Positions 7,914-17,357 are shown, counted from the first letter of the stretch. The stretch is 64,000 nt of DNA from Meridianimarinicoccus roseus (GCF_003172915.1 NZ_QGKU01000033.1:144971-208970), one strand, 5' to 3'. A program made the numbers and translations. The notes: a model not told the origin generated them from the letters alone.

Positions 7914-9221
7914 ATGACACGCGACCTTGCAGAGTTCGCCCGCGAGACGGGCATCCGGTATTTCATGATCTCCTTCACCGATCTTGCGGGCGGGCAGCGC
8001 GCCAAGCTGGTCCCGGCGCAGGCGATCGCCGACATGCAGGCGGACGGTGCGGGCTTTGCCGGTTTCGCGACATGGCTGGACCTGACCCCGGCGCATCCCG
8101 ACATGCTGGCCGTGCCCGACGCGGACGCGGCGGTGGTGCTGCCGTGGAAGCCGGACGTCGCTTGGGTGCCCGCCAACCCGGTGATGGAGGGCTTGCCGGT
8201 GGACCAGGCGCCGCGCAACGTGCTGCGCCGCCAGATCGACCTCGCCGCGGCGGCGGGGCTGCGCGTGAAGACCGGGGTGGAGGCGGAGTTCTTCCTGCTT
8301 GAACCGGACGGACGCGCGATTTCCGACCCGCAGGACGTCGCGGAGAAGCCGTGCTACGACCAGCAGGCGGTGATGCGCCGCTATGACGTGGTGGCCGAGA
8401 TCTGCGACTACATGCTGGAACTGGGCTGGAACCCGTACCAGAACGACCACGAAGACGCGAACGGCCAGTTCGAGATGAACTGGGACTACGCAGATGCGCT
8501 GGTGACTGCCGATCGCCACAGCTTCTTCAAGTTCATGGTCCGTTCGGTGGCCGAGAAGCATGGCCTGCGCGCGACCTTCATGCCAAAGCCGGTCGCGGGC
8601 CTGACCGGCAACGGCTGCCATGCGCATGTGTCGGTCTGGGACATGGACGGCACGACCAACGCCTTCGCCGACGACGCGGCGGAACTTGGACTGTCGGCGC
8701 GGGGGCGGCATTTCCTGGGCGGGATCATGACCCATGCCGCCGCGATGTGCGCGATCACCAACCCGACGGTGAACAGCTACAAGCGGCTGAACGCGCCGCG
8801 CACGCTGTCGGGCGCGACCTGGGCGCCGAACACGGTGACATGGACCGGCAACAACCGCACGCACATGGTGCGCGTGCCCGGGCCCGGGCGATTCGAGTTG
8901 CGGCTGCCAGATGGCGCGGCGAACCCTTACCTGCTGCAGGCCGCGATCATCGCGGCAGGGCTTGACGGGCTGGACAGGCAGGCCGATCCCGGCCCGCGCC
9001 GTGACATTGACATGTATGCAGAGGGGCATCTTGCAAGCGATGCGGAAAAGCTACCGCTGAACCTGCTGGACGCGCTGCGCGCCTTCGATGCCGACAGCGC
9101 GTTCCGGGGCGCGATGGGAGACGGCTTTGCCGACGCTTTCCTGAAGATCAAGCACGCTGAATGGCTGTCCTACACGGCCCATTTCTCGGAATGGGAGCGG
9201 GTGAACACGCTTGATGTCTGA
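7914..9221 (+). CDS. gmaS: Gamma-glutamylmethylamide synthetase (type III glutamine synthetase-like)
   Basis: This 435-residue glutamine-synthetase-fold enzyme carries the ATP-grasp-like GS signatures EAEFFLL, NDHEDANGQFEMNW, FMPKPVAGLTGNGCHAHVS and RVPGPGRFELRLPDGAANPY. GmaS condenses methylamine with glutamate using ATP and is the entry enzyme of the N-methylglutamate pathway for methylated amines. The N-terminus (YFMISFTDLAGGQRAKLVP) closely resembles my memory of roseobacter GmaS, and the position directly after mgsABC makes the assignment strong. A GAGGAG ribosome-binding site precedes the ATG. It is the last gene of the operon and faces the next gene with only 15 bases between them. Confidence 0.92.
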   Translation: MTRDLAEFARETGIRYFMISFTDLAGGQRAKLVPAQAIADMQADGAGFAGFATWLDLTPAHPDMLAVPDADAAVVLPWKPDVAWVPANPVMEGLPVDQAPRNVLRRQIDLAAAAGLRVKTGVEAEFFLLEPDGRAISDPQDVAEKPCYDQQAVMRRYDVVAEICDYMLELGWNPYQNDHEDANGQFEMNWDYADALVTADRHSFFKFMVRSVAEKHGLRATFMPKPVAGLTGNGCHAHVSVWDMDGTTNAFADDAAELGLSARGRHFLGGIMTHAAAMCAITNPTVNSYKRLNAPRTLSGATWAPNTVTWTGNNRTHMVRVPGPGRFELRLPDGAANPYLLQAAIIAAGLDGLDRQADPGPRRDIDMYAEGHLASDAEKLPLNLLDALRAFDADSAFRGAMGDGFADAFLKIKHAEWLSYTAHFSEWERVNTLDV

Positions 9222-9236
9222 CCGCGGCGGGTGCGC

Positions 9237-9770
9237 CTAGCCGGTCACGCCAAGGCCCCCGCATGGCGGTGCCGCCATGGCCGCACCGATCGCGGCGCTC
9301 GCGTCCGACGGGGTGCAGAGCGCGGTATCGAGATGCAGCGCCGCGTCCGTCCATGGCGCGTAGTCGCGGGCCTGCACCCTGGTCCAGTCCGGCAGCACCA
9401 GCCCCGGCACGTCCGGCGCCCGGCCTTCCACGCGACGCCTGTGCAACGCGGCATCGCTGCACAGGATTTCCACCCCCAACAGCCGCGCACCAACCCGGTC
9501 CGCCGCAGCGGCGAAGATTGCGCGGGTCAGCGGCCACGGGTTCACGCTGTCGACGATGACGCAATGGCCGACCGACAGGTTGGACGCCGCCAGCGCCGCC
9601 GCGATGTGATAGCTGTCGGGCCCGATATCGCGTCCCGGATCACGGGCCCAGATGGCGGCGTCGATCTCGTCGATACGCAGCCAGACCGCACCGCTGTCCC
9701 GCGCAAAATGCCGGGCGATGGTGGATTTGCCGGTCCCCGGAAGCCCGGCTAGCGCAACGAGGGTGGACAT
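9237..9770 (-). CDS. P-loop kinase-like protein (AAA_33/zeta-toxin-like fold)
   Basis: This 177-residue P-loop protein has a Walker A motif (GLPGTGKST, residues 9-17), a following R/D-rich segment (WLRIDEIDAAIW) and an H-V-I-VDSVNP Walker-B-like strand. This pattern is typical of small phosphotransferases that phosphorylate a metabolite (adenylylsulfate kinase, chloramphenicol phosphotransferase and gluconate kinase-like families). I cannot name its substrate. It lies 68 bases downstream of the cupin gene and may be the last gene of the leftward ureide operon, or independent. It converges on gmaS. Confidence 0.75.
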   Translation of the reverse strand: MSTLVALAGLPGTGKSTIARHFARDSGAVWLRIDEIDAAIWARDPGRDIGPDSYHIAAALAASNLSVGHCVIVDSVNPWPLTRAIFAAAADRVGARLLGVEILCSDAALHRRRVEGRAPDVPGLVLPDWTRVQARDYAPWTDAALHLDTALCTPSDASAAIGAAMAAPPCGGLGVTG

Positions 9771-9838
9771 GGGGCGTCTCCGTCAGGCGCCCCCACCCTA
9801 GCCCGGCGGTCGCCGCACGCCAAGCGGCGCAGTCCGGT

Positions 9839-10180
9839 TTACCCATCGTCGAGGATGCGGACGGGCCTTTCCCACTGGATCAGCACGGTGCAGCCCTGGT
9901 CCGAGCGAACGGAGTGCTGCGTCCCGGGCGGGTTGACCACAAGCGCGCCGACCTCGTGGCGGCCGTTCTCGTCGGTCTGCGCGCCGTCCAGCACCAGAAC
10001 CGTCTCCAGCCCCGGATGGCTATGCAGCGGCACGGTCGCGCCCGGCGAATAGCGCAGCAGCGCCACGTCCGGCGGCCCCTGCACCAGGCGGCAGATCTCG
10101 ACCCCGTCGCGGAATGGCTCGAAAACCATGTCGCGCCAGCCGCCGGCAAGCAGGGCGGGAAAGCTGCGCGCCTCAGCCAT
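9839..10180 (-). CDS. Small cupin-domain protein (ChrR-like)
   Basis: This 113-residue single-domain cupin has putative metal ligands H53, H55 and E59 (the [11 protein letters not shown] block) and H89 (PPGTQHSV). The ATG at 10180 overlaps the end of the upstream cysteine-hydrolase gene by 8 bases, so it belongs to the same transcript. It could be a small metalloenzyme or a ligand sensor. Its role in the operon is unknown. Confidence 0.8.
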   Translation of the reverse strand: MAEARSFPALLAGGWRDMVFEPFRDGVEICRLVQGPPDVALLRYSPGATVPLHSHPGLETVLVLDGAQTDENGRHEVGALVVNPPGTQHSVRSDQGCTVLIQWERPVRILDDG

Positions 10181-10847
10181 GATCGCCCCCGATCCCGGCA
10201 AGGATCGCCGCCACCGGCGCGGTCCAGCCCACAATCGCCCCCTGCGCGCGGATCATCTCGAACGTTGCCTGCCGGAAGGCCGGGAAGTAGCTTTCGGTCG
10301 CGTCCTCGGCCAGAAGGCATTCATAGCCGCGGTCATTGGCCTCGCGCATGGTGGTCTGCACGCAGACCTCCGTCGTCACACCCGCGAACAGAAGCTGCCG
10401 CAGTCCCATCCCGGTCAGCACCTCGGCCAGGGGCGTGGCGTGGAAGGCGCCCTTTCCGGGCTTGTCGATCACCGTCTCGCCCGGCAACGGCGCAAGTTCA
10501 GGCACGATTTCGGCCCCCGGTTCGCCCGCGATCAGGATGCGTCCCATAGGGCCGCGATCGCCGATCGTGGGCGTGGCACCACCCCGCGCCCGCTTGGCCG
10601 GTGGACAGTCGGACAGGTCCGGGCGGTGACATTCGCGCGTGTGGATCACAGGCAGTCCCGCGGCGCGCACCCCGTCCAGCAGCGCGCGCACCGCGGGGAT
10701 GATCGCCTGCAGCGGCGCGACATCATTTCCCAGCGCGGCGCCGAAGCCCCCCGGTTCGATGAAATCGCGCTGCATGTCGATCACGATCAGCCCGATCCCG
10801 CCGCGCCGCAGCGGAAAATCGAACGGCTCGGCGCGGATCACGCTCAT
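10173..10847 (-). CDS. Isochorismatase-family cysteine hydrolase, probable triuret hydrolase (TrtA-like)
   Basis: This 224-residue cysteine hydrolase carries the family triad D24 (IVIDMQ), K129 ([10 protein letters not shown]) and C162 ([11 protein letters not shown]). It is clearly related to the biuret-hydrolase-like protein encoded 1.5 kb upstream: both have HTRExHRPDLSD, GRIL-type, IDKPGKG and [10 protein letters not shown] blocks. It differs in the substrate-binding parts ([21 protein letters not shown]). Triuret hydrolase (TrtA), a cysteine hydrolase encoded beside biuret hydrolase in Herbaspirillum and other proteobacteria, is the best guess. It would turn triuret into carboxybiuret, which decomposes to biuret. 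An amidase for another carbamoyl compound is the alternative. The start overlaps the ABC ATPase stop by 4 bases. Confidence 0.8.
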   Translation of the reverse strand: MSVIRAEPFDFPLRRGGIGLIVIDMQRDFIEPGGFGAALGNDVAPLQAIIPAVRALLDGVRAAGLPVIHTRECHRPDLSDCPPAKRARGGATPTIGDRGPMGRILIAGEPGAEIVPELAPLPGETVIDKPGKGAFHATPLAEVLTGMGLRQLLFAGVTTEVCVQTTMREANDRGYECLLAEDATESYFPAFRQATFEMIRAQGAIVGWTAPVAAILAGIGGDHG

Positions 10848-12367
10848 GCGTGGCCTCCCATGTGCTGGCCCAGTGTCGCCGGGTCCGATGCAGCGGCGGT
10901 GGTTTCGTGAACGATCCGCCCCTCGGACATGACCAGCACCCGGTCGGACAGCTCCAGGATCTCGTCCAGATCCTCGGACATCAGCAGCACACCGGCGCCC
11001 GCGTTCCGCGCTGCCATGATCCGCGCACGGATCTCGGACACAGCCGACACATCCAGCCCGAAGCACGGGTTGGAAATGACGAGCACATCCACGTCGCCGG
11101 TCAACTCGCGGGCCAGCACCGCGCGCTGCACGTTGCCGCCTGACAGCGCCGCGATGGGTGCATCAAGCGAGGCCGCCTTGACCTTGAACGCGGCAACAAG
11201 ATCAGCCGCGCGGGCGCGCATTTCGCGCCCCGACAGCCAGAAACGGGTGCCGCTGCCGTTCAGATCGAAGCTGCGAAAGCCGATGTTCTCGGCCACCGAC
11301 ATGCGCGGCGCGCAAGCGTTGTGCAGCGGTTCCTCGGGAAGATAGCGCACCGCGCGCAGCCGCGCCTCGGCCCGGCTGGCGGTGTAGGGCGCGCCCTTGA
11401 CCTCGATCTCGCCAGCCTCCAGCGGGCGCTGCCCGGTGAGGATTTCCATCAGTTCCATCTGGCCGTTGCCCGAGATGCCTGCGATGCCCACGATCTCGCC
11501 CGCGCGAACCTGGAGCGCGTCGATGGCGATGTCCTTCAGACCGGACCGGTCCCGCGCCCGTGCGGCGCGCAGCGCCAGCACCGGCGCGCCCGCTCTGCCG
11601 GTGCGCGGGGCGGGTTCGGCGATGGCGGCGTCTCCCATCATCATCGCCGCCATGTCGGAATGCGACAGGTCAGCGACGCGCCCACCGCCGACCAGCCGAC
11701 CGCGCCGCAACACCGACACCTCGTCGGCGAAGGCGGTCACCTCACGGAACTTGTGGGTGATCATCAGCACGGTGATCTGCCCAGCCTCGCACAGCGCGCG
11801 GACATGGCCCAGCACCTCATCCGCCTCGTCGGGCGTGAGAACGGATGTCGGTTCGTCGAGGATCAGGAAGCGCCGCCCGAGATAGAGCTGCTTGAGAATC
11901 TCCAGCTTCTGCTTCTCGCCCGCCGCGAGCGCCCGGACCGGCTGATCGAGCGGCACGCGGAACGGCATCCGGTCCATGAAGGCCGCCAACGCCGCGCGTT
12001 CGGCGCGCCAGTCGATGACCCTTGGCGCGTCGGGGCGGCTGATCACGAGGTTCTCGGCGGCGGTCAGCGACGGGACCAGCGTAAAATGCTGGTAGACCAT
12101 CCCAAGACCCAGCGCATGCGCCGCGCGCGGATCTGGCACCCGCGCCTCGCGCCCGGCGACCAGCATCTCGCCCGCCGTGGCATGGTAGAAGCCCATCATG
12201 CATTTGACGAGCGTGGACTTGCCCGCGCCGTTCTCGCCCAGCAGCGCGTGAAAGCTGCCCGGCGCTATGCGGATCGACACGTCGTCAAGCGCCGTGAACG
12301 CGCCGAAGCGCATCGTCATGTGCAACGTTTCGACCCCGATGGCGCCCTGCGGCAGGTCGGGGGTCAT
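10844..12367 (-). CDS. ABC transporter ATPase of a BMP-type importer, two fused ATPase domains
   Basis: This 507-residue protein has two ABC domains in tandem, the layout of nucleoside/BMP-type importers. Domain 1 has Walker [10 protein letters not shown] (residues 44-52) and Walker [12 protein letters not shown]. Its signature motif is degenerate ([15 protein letters not shown]). Domain 2 has the non-canonical P-loop [16 protein letters not shown] and signature [17 protein letters not shown], as is normal for the second half of this family. The ATG at 12367 replaces a longer upstream extension that only overlaps the neighbouring gene. It overlaps biuH by 4 bases, so the ATPase gene is embedded between two hydrolase genes. 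This ties transport and hydrolysis together. Confidence 0.93.
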   Translation of the reverse strand: MTPDLPQGAIGVETLHMTMRFGAFTALDDVSIRIAPGSFHALLGENGAGKSTLVKCMMGFYHATAGEMLVAGREARVPDPRAAHALGLGMVYQHFTLVPSLTAAENLVISRPDAPRVIDWRAERAALAAFMDRMPFRVPLDQPVRALAAGEKQKLEILKQLYLGRRFLILDEPTSVLTPDEADEVLGHVRALCEAGQITVLMITHKFREVTAFADEVSVLRRGRLVGGGRVADLSHSDMAAMMMGDAAIAEPAPRTGRAGAPVLALRAARARDRSGLKDIAIDALQVRAGEIVGIAGISGNGQMELMEILTGQRPLEAGEIEVKGAPYTASRAEARLRAVRYLPEEPLHNACAPRMSVAENIGFRSFDLNGSGTRFWLSGREMRARAADLVAAFKVKAASLDAPIAALSGGNVQRAVLARELTGDVDVLVISNPCFGLDVSAVSEIRARIMAARNAGAGVLLMSEDLDEILELSDRVLVMSEGRIVHETTAAASDPATLGQHMGGHA

Positions 12368-13056
12368 GGCAGCGCAGCCAGCAGCGTGGCGCTGTCCGCG
12401 ACCGCACCGAATACGCCACCCTGCATCGTGACCATCTTCAGCGCGGCGTCGTGGTTGCCCTTGTCCGTCGCGCCGCAGCAGTCGGACAGAACGAGGCATT
12501 CGAAGCCGCGATCGTTCGCCTCGCGCATGGTGGTGGAGACACACACGTCGGTTGTGATGCCTGTGAGTATCAGGTTGTCTATCCCACGGGTGCGCAGCAT
12601 GAGTTCCAGATCGGTTGCGCAGAAACTGCCCTTGCCGGGCTTGTCGATGATCGGCTCGCCTTCCAGCGGGGCAAGTTCGGGGATGATGTCCCAGCCCGGT
12701 TCGCCGCGCACGAGGATCTTTCCGCAGGGGCCCGGATCGCCGATGCCCGCGCCGATCTGCCGGGAGCGCCAGCGCTTGTTGGCGGGCAGGTCCGACAGGT
12801 CGGGCCGGTGCCCTTCACGGGTGTGGATCACGTGAAACCCACCTGCGCGCATCGCTGCCAGCACCGCGCGGATCGGTTCGATCGGGGCGCGGGTCAGAGA
12901 CAGGTCATACCCCATCTTGTCGACATAGCCGCCCTCCCCGCAGAAATCGGTCTGCATGTCGATGATCACGAGCGCGGTGTTGCCGGGGCGCAGATCGCCG
13001 TTCCATGGCCAGGCATAGGGGTCGGCCACAACGGTGCGGGGCGCCGCATCCTTCAT
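12364..13056 (-). CDS. biuH: Biuret hydrolase (biuret amidohydrolase) BiuH-like
   Basis: This 230-residue isochorismatase-family cysteine hydrolase very closely follows the biuret hydrolase of Rhizobium leguminosarum as I recall it. Shared blocks are DPYxWPxNGxLRPxNTAL, [22 protein letters not shown], [22 protein letters not shown] and [15 protein letters not shown]. The catalytic triad reads D33, K139 and C172, exactly three residues before the numbering recalled for the Rhizobium enzyme (36, 142, 175). It converts biuret to allophanate and ammonia in the cytoplasm. Allophanate would then be hydrolysed by the AtzF encoded at 35.4-37.2 kb. It lies in one transcript with formamidase and the BMP-type importer. 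Confidence 0.88.
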   Translation of the reverse strand: MKDAAPRTVVADPYAWPWNGDLRPGNTALVIIDMQTDFCGEGGYVDKMGYDLSLTRAPIEPIRAVLAAMRAGGFHVIHTREGHRPDLSDLPANKRWRSRQIGAGIGDPGPCGKILVRGEPGWDIIPELAPLEGEPIIDKPGKGSFCATDLELMLRTRGIDNLILTGITTDVCVSTTMREANDRGFECLVLSDCCGATDKGNHDAALKMVTMQGGVFGAVADSATLLAALP

Positions 13057-14069
13057 TCCGCTGCCTCCTTGCGGACCGGCGCGTAGGTCCGCGTCGGTGC
13101 ATCGAAACCGCAGGAGGTGCCGTCGGTCACTTTCACTTCGTCCTCCCAGGGCAGGCGGTACTGCCCCGCCGCAAGGTCTGTCATGTAGGTATAGGGACAA
13201 TCCTGCGCGCCGCCCTTCACTGCGACATAGCCGCGATGGCCGAACTGGTAGATGTTGTTCTCCACCCCCCAGTGCACGCGGGCCTCGCGCACGAGGTCGG
13301 GACGCACCTCGGCGGTGATGATCTCGTCGGCGCGGCCGGTGGTGCCGTGGGCGATGGTGCTGCCGTCGAAGTTGCAGATCATCCCCTCGCCCATGCTGTC
13401 GAAGGTGCCGTCGGACCCGCACATGCAGACATTCGCCGTGACCATCAGGTTGCAGAAGGCGTTGGACTGGTTGGTAAAGCGCCAACTTTCGCGGATCGGC
13501 GCGGTGTAGCCGGCGGTACGAAGCATGATCTCGGCCCCCTTGTAGGCCGCTTCGCGGGCCATCTCGGGGAACATGCCGTCGTGGCAGATTATCAGGGACA
13601 GCTTGCAGCCCTTCGGCCCGTCGATCACCGGGATGCCCAGGTCGCCCGGCTCCCATGGTTCGACGGGCACCCAGGGGTGCAGCTTGCGGTAGTAAAGCTG
13701 CATCTCGCCGGTGTTGTCGATGACGATGCCTGAATTGAAAGGATTGCCGTTCTGGTTGGCCTCCATGATGGAAAAGCAGCCCCAGATGTCATGCTCGATG
13801 CAGGCGGCCTTGAGCGCGGCGACCTCGGGCCCGTCCAGATCGCACATGATCTCGGGGTTGGTGTCCATCGACAGGCCGTGCAGCATGTATTCGGGGAAGA
13901 CGACCAGATCCATGCCCGCGTTGTTGCGCCGGGCCTTGCCGACCAGCTCAACCACGCGCGCGGTCTGCGCGGTCAGATCGGCCTTCGTCTTCACGTCGGG
14001 CAATTGCAGTTGCACCAGCCCGATGACGACGCCGTTCGGTGACTTGTTGAGGCCTCCCAGACCGTTCAT
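13053..14069 (-). CDS. amiF: Formamidase (AmiF-like, nitrilase superfamily)
   Basis: This 338-residue nitrilase-fold amidohydrolase is the usual size of AmiF formamidases. The Glu-Lys-Cys triad is visible at E60 ([11 protein letters not shown]), K129 ([14 protein letters not shown]) and C162 ([11 protein letters not shown]), aligned with the Helicobacter pylori AmiF residues at a constant offset after an early gap. The C-terminal part ([21 protein letters not shown] and YKLPWED-like [15 protein letters not shown]) is also AmiF-like. It would hydrolyse formamide to formate and ammonia. Another short amide released from the imported compound is possible. It is followed at a 4-base overlap by biuH and preceded by the permease at 11 bases. 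Confidence 0.88.
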   Translation of the reverse strand: MNGLGGLNKSPNGVVIGLVQLQLPDVKTKADLTAQTARVVELVGKARRNNAGMDLVVFPEYMLHGLSMDTNPEIMCDLDGPEVAALKAACIEHDIWGCFSIMEANQNGNPFNSGIVIDNTGEMQLYYRKLHPWVPVEPWEPGDLGIPVIDGPKGCKLSLIICHDGMFPEMAREAAYKGAEIMLRTAGYTAPIRESWRFTNQSNAFCNLMVTANVCMCGSDGTFDSMGEGMICNFDGSTIAHGTTGRADEIITAEVRPDLVREARVHWGVENNIYQFGHRGYVAVKGGAQDCPYTYMTDLAAGQYRLPWEDEVKVTDGTSCGFDAPTRTYAPVRKEAAE

Positions 14070-14079
14070 GGCGTTCTCC

Positions 14080-15000
14080 TTACTTGGTGATGGACAGTTC
14101 GCCCGGCGCCCCGGTCATGGCGCGGTGCGGCGACGAAGTGGCGATCAGCACGCCGAGCGTCAGCACGTAGGGCGCGGCGTAATAGAGGTAGTAGCCTTCC
14201 GACACGCCGACCGATTGCAGCGCCGGGCCAAGCGCCCCGGCCCCGCCGAACAGCAGTGCCGCGCCGAAGCAGGCGACCGGATTCCAGCGCGCGAAGATCA
14301 CGAGCGCGACCGCCATCAACCCCTGCCCCGACGAGATGCCTTCGTTCCAGCTGCCGGGATAGTAGAGCGACAGGTAAGCGCCGCCGACCCCGGCGAAGGC
14401 GCCGCCGGCCGCCGTGGCCAGCGTGCGGATCAGCGCGGGACGCAACCCCATCGCGCGGGCCGCATCGGTGCTGTCTCCAACGACACGGATGATCAACCCG
14501 ACGCGGGTGGCGCGGAACATCCACCACATGGCGAAGGCCGCGGCAGCGCCGATCAGGAATAGCACGTTGACCTGCAGGGCGGCCTGCACCTGCGGCAGGT
14601 CAGACCACCAGCCCAGCGGGATCGCCGGCAGATCCGGCGCGACGGGTTGCACGAAGGGCTTGCCAAAATAGAACGCAAGCCCCATGCCGAGGATCATCAT
14701 CGCGATACCGATAGCGATGTCGTTGACCCGCGGCAGCGAACATATAAGCCCGTGCACAAGGCCGAACAGCGCTCCGGCGACCGCTGCCGCCAGTACCCCT
14801 GCCCATGGCGACCCGGTCAGGTAGGCGACCGCGTAGCCGGACATCGCGCCAAACACGAGCGTGCCTTCGAGCCCGAGGTTGATGCGTCCAGACCGCTCGG
14901 TCAGCACTTCGCCGAGGCTGACGAACAGGAAGGGCGTCGAGACGCGGATCGCGCCGGCAAGGATCGCCAGCGGCACCGCCCAGATCCCAAGATCGGTCAT
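14080..15000 (-). CDS. ABC transporter permease (BMP/nucleoside-type importer), second permease
   Basis: This 306-residue polytopic membrane protein is of the branched-chain/BMP permease family, with about eight to nine hydrophobic segments. It carries the cytoplasmic-loop block NLGLEGTLVFGAMSGY near residue 45 and RATRVGLIIRVVGDSTDAARAMGL near residue 165, which contacts the ATPase in this family. Its start overlaps the upstream permease stop by 4 bases. With the other permease it forms the heterodimeric channel of the importer. Confidence 0.93.
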   Translation of the reverse strand: MTDLGIWAVPLAILAGAIRVSTPFLFVSLGEVLTERSGRINLGLEGTLVFGAMSGYAVAYLTGSPWAGVLAAAVAGALFGLVHGLICSLPRVNDIAIGIAMMILGMGLAFYFGKPFVQPVAPDLPAIPLGWWSDLPQVQAALQVNVLFLIGAAAAFAMWWMFRATRVGLIIRVVGDSTDAARAMGLRPALIRTLATAAGGAFAGVGGAYLSLYYPGSWNEGISSGQGLMAVALVIFARWNPVACFGAALLFGGAGALGPALQSVGVSEGYYLYYAAPYVLTLGVLIATSSPHRAMTGAPGELSITK

Positions 15001-16106
15001 CGCGTGCTCCAGCGTTCGGGGGCGAAGATCCGCAACCGCCCGTATAAGGTTTCACTGATCAGGATGGCCACGAAGACAAAGCCCTGCAGAACCAGCGTTG
15101 TGGCGTCGGGCAAGTCCATGCGGCGCTGCACGAGGCCGGAAGACGCCTCGAACCCCGCCAGCAGGATCGCAACGGGAATGATGGCCAGCGGGTTGTGCCG
15201 TGCGAGAAACGCTATGAGGATCCCGGTATAGCCGTAGCCCGAGGCAAGCGAGGCGTTGGCCGACCCGTGCACCGCCGCGACCTCGAAGAAACCAGCCAGT
15301 CCGGCGAAGGCACCGCCAAGCGCGGTGAACCCGAGGATCAGCCGCCCCACAGGCAGGCCCTGCACCTGCGCCGCGCGCACGTTGCCGCCCGCGATGCGCG
15401 CCGCGAAGCCCCATGTCGTGCGATCGATCAGTGCCCAGGCCAGCACGCAGCCCGCAATGCCGGCCAGCAGCCCCCAATGGACATCCCAGCCCGGCATGTC
15501 ACCGACCCGAAGCGCATCGGCAAGCGGGGCGGTGGACGGCTTGTTGAGGCTGGCCGGATCGCGCAGCGGACCTTCGACGAGGTGGTTCATCAGCGCGATG
15601 GCGATATAGGCCAGCAGCAGACTGGCGATCGTTTCGTTCACCCCGCGCAGGTATCGCAGCGCGCCGACTGATCCGATCCACAGCCCGCCCACGACGCAAG
15701 CCGCCAATGCCATCAGCGGCAGCGCGACAGCGGCAGGTGCACCGGCCAGAGAGACGCCAAGTGCCCCGGCGGCCAGCCCGCCAAGGACGATAGCCCCCTC
15801 CCCGCCGATGACGACAAGACCGAGCCGGGCCGGAAGGGCGACACAAAGCGCTGCAAACAACAATGGCGCTGTGCGCGACAGGGTATTCTGCCACGAGAAT
15901 GCCGTTCCGAACCCGGCCTTGTAGACCAGCGAAAAGAACTCCGCCGGCGATTTGCCCTGCATGAGCAGGAACAGGCTGAACACGGCGAACCCGGCCATCA
16001 GCGCCGCCAACGGCAGCACAACCGCCTCGGCCCGGCGCGCCACGCGGGCAAGCATGGCCCGAAGCGGCGCCCCGGTGGCGGGGCCGGAGATCCCGTGATC
16101 GGTCAT
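14997..16106 (-). CDS. ABC transporter permease (BMP/nucleoside-type importer), first permease
   Basis: This 369-residue permease is the larger of the pair, as usual in BMP-type importers. It has the family loop GLVVIGGEGAIVLGGLAAG near residue 95, RYLRGVNETIASLLLAYIAIALMN near residue 155, and a cluster of hydrophobic helices throughout. The gene follows the solute-binding protein by 13 bases and overlaps the second permease by 4 bases. Confidence 0.93.
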   Translation of the reverse strand: MTDHGISGPATGAPLRAMLARVARRAEAVVLPLAALMAGFAVFSLFLLMQGKSPAEFFSLVYKAGFGTAFSWQNTLSRTAPLLFAALCVALPARLGLVVIGGEGAIVLGGLAAGALGVSLAGAPAAVALPLMALAACVVGGLWIGSVGALRYLRGVNETIASLLLAYIAIALMNHLVEGPLRDPASLNKPSTAPLADALRVGDMPGWDVHWGLLAGIAGCVLAWALIDRTTWGFAARIAGGNVRAAQVQGLPVGRLILGFTALGGAFAGLAGFFEVAAVHGSANASLASGYGYTGILIAFLARHNPLAIIPVAILLAGFEASSGLVQRRMDLPDATTLVLQGFVFVAILISETLYGRLRIFAPERWSTR

Positions 16107-16119
16107 GCCCGGCGCCGCG

Positions 16120-17244
16120 TCAGGAGGTCGACCCGATCACGCCTTCGACGAGGTATCCCATGCTTTCCAGCGCCACGTCGGTTTCCGCGAAGGCCTGCCC
16201 CTCGGTGGCGATGACATTGCCCGCGTTGTCCTTGAGCGGCCCCTTGATGACGGCGAAACCGCCCTTCATGATCTCGGCCTTCGTGGCCTCGAACTGGGCG
16301 CGTGCGGCGTCGGACACGGCCGGACCCAGCGGCGACATCTTGATGAATCCCTCGGCCAGACCGCCGCGCACGAAATTGTCGATCGACCCGCCGTTCATTG
16401 TGGTCGTGACCATGTCGGTATAAACCTGTGCCCAGTTCCATTCCGCCCCGGTCAGATACATGTCGGGTGCCAGCGGCGACTGGTCGGCGTGATAGCCGCA
16501 CAGGAAGCAGCCACGCGACGCGGCGGTTTCCATCACGACCTTCGGTCCGTCCACGTGGCAGGTGATGACATCCGCGCCGCCGTCTGCCAGCGCGTTTGTC
16601 GCCTCGGCCTCTCGCACGGCCATCGACCATTCGCCCGTGAAGATGACCTGGCATGTGATGGACGGATCGACGGCCCGCGCGCCCAGCAGGAAAGAGTTGA
16701 TGTTCAGCAGCACCTGCGGGATCGGCTTTGCGGCGACGAAGCCGATCTTCTTGGTCTTGGTGGCGTGCCCTGCGGCGATGCCGTTCAGGTACTGACCCAT
16801 CCCGATGTATCCGAAATAGCTTCCAACGTTGGACGGGTGCTTGTCCGCCGACCAGAGCCCGCCGCAATGTTCGAACCGCAGGTCGGGATATTTCGGCGCG
16901 ACCTCCAGGATATGGGGGTCGAAATAGCCGAACGATGTCGGGAACAGTAGCGTCGCGCCATCGAAGTTGATCATCGATTCCATCGACTTCTGCACATCGG
17001 TGGTTTCGGCGACGTTCTCCTCTTCCACGACGGTCACGCCCGCCATCGCCTTCACGGCTGCAGCCCCTTCGGCGTGGGCCTGATTATATCCGAAATCGTC
17101 CTTGGGGCCGACATAGATGAACCCGACCGTCAGATCGCCCGCAGCACTCACGGGCAGCGCCGACAGCGGCGCGACGGCGGCGGCACCGGCAAGGGCAGCA
17201 CCCGACCGCAGAAAACCGCGCCGGGAAAAAGGATGGGTGGGCAT
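16120..17244 (-). CDS. BMP-family ABC transporter substrate-binding protein, Tat-exported
   Basis: This 374-residue periplasmic binding protein has a twin-arginine signal (SRRGFLRSG followed by an Ala-rich hydrophobic stretch ending LPVSAAG). The mature part belongs to the BMP family (basic membrane protein/PnrA, nucleoside-like binding). Blocks include GFIYVGPKDDFGYNQAHAEGA, FATSFGY-like FPTSFGYFDPHILEVA and GYIGMGQYLNGIAAGHATKT. I chose the start at 17244 because the Tat motif follows it directly and an AGGAGGTTCC ribosome-binding site precedes it. It is the first gene of the leftward formamidase/biuret operon. Its ligand is probably biuret/triuret or a related ureide, inferred from the linked enzymes. 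Confidence 0.92.
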   Translation of the reverse strand: MPTHPFSRRGFLRSGAALAGAAAVAPLSALPVSAAGDLTVGFIYVGPKDDFGYNQAHAEGAAAVKAMAGVTVVEEENVAETTDVQKSMESMINFDGATLLFPTSFGYFDPHILEVAPKYPDLRFEHCGGLWSADKHPSNVGSYFGYIGMGQYLNGIAAGHATKTKKIGFVAAKPIPQVLLNINSFLLGARAVDPSITCQVIFTGEWSMAVREAEATNALADGGADVITCHVDGPKVVMETAASRGCFLCGYHADQSPLAPDMYLTGAEWNWAQVYTDMVTTTMNGGSIDNFVRGGLAEGFIKMSPLGPAVSDAARAQFEATKAEIMKGGFAVIKGPLKDNAGNVIATEGQAFAETDVALESMGYLVEGVIGSTS

Positions 17245-17271
17245 GGGTGGGAACCTCCTGAAGGCTGAACG

Positions 17272-17303
17272 GGCCTGCGGCAGGGGGAAGTCCACCGCAG
17301 GCC
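17272..17303. promoter_or_regulatory. Stable hairpin in the leader of the biuret-importer operon
   Basis: The arms GGCCTGCGG (17272-17280) and CCGCAGGCC (17295-17303) are perfectly complementary, with a 14-base loop. They lie 28 bases upstream of the binding-protein start on the minus strand, just before its ribosome-binding site. It may be a leader hairpin that affects transcription or translation, or a protein-binding site. It does not match a riboswitch I recognise. Confidence 0.4.
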
Positions 17304-17357
17304 GTCTTGGATAGGGCAACTATGGAATCTTGTTCCGCGCAGGTCGTCTGCTATGTT

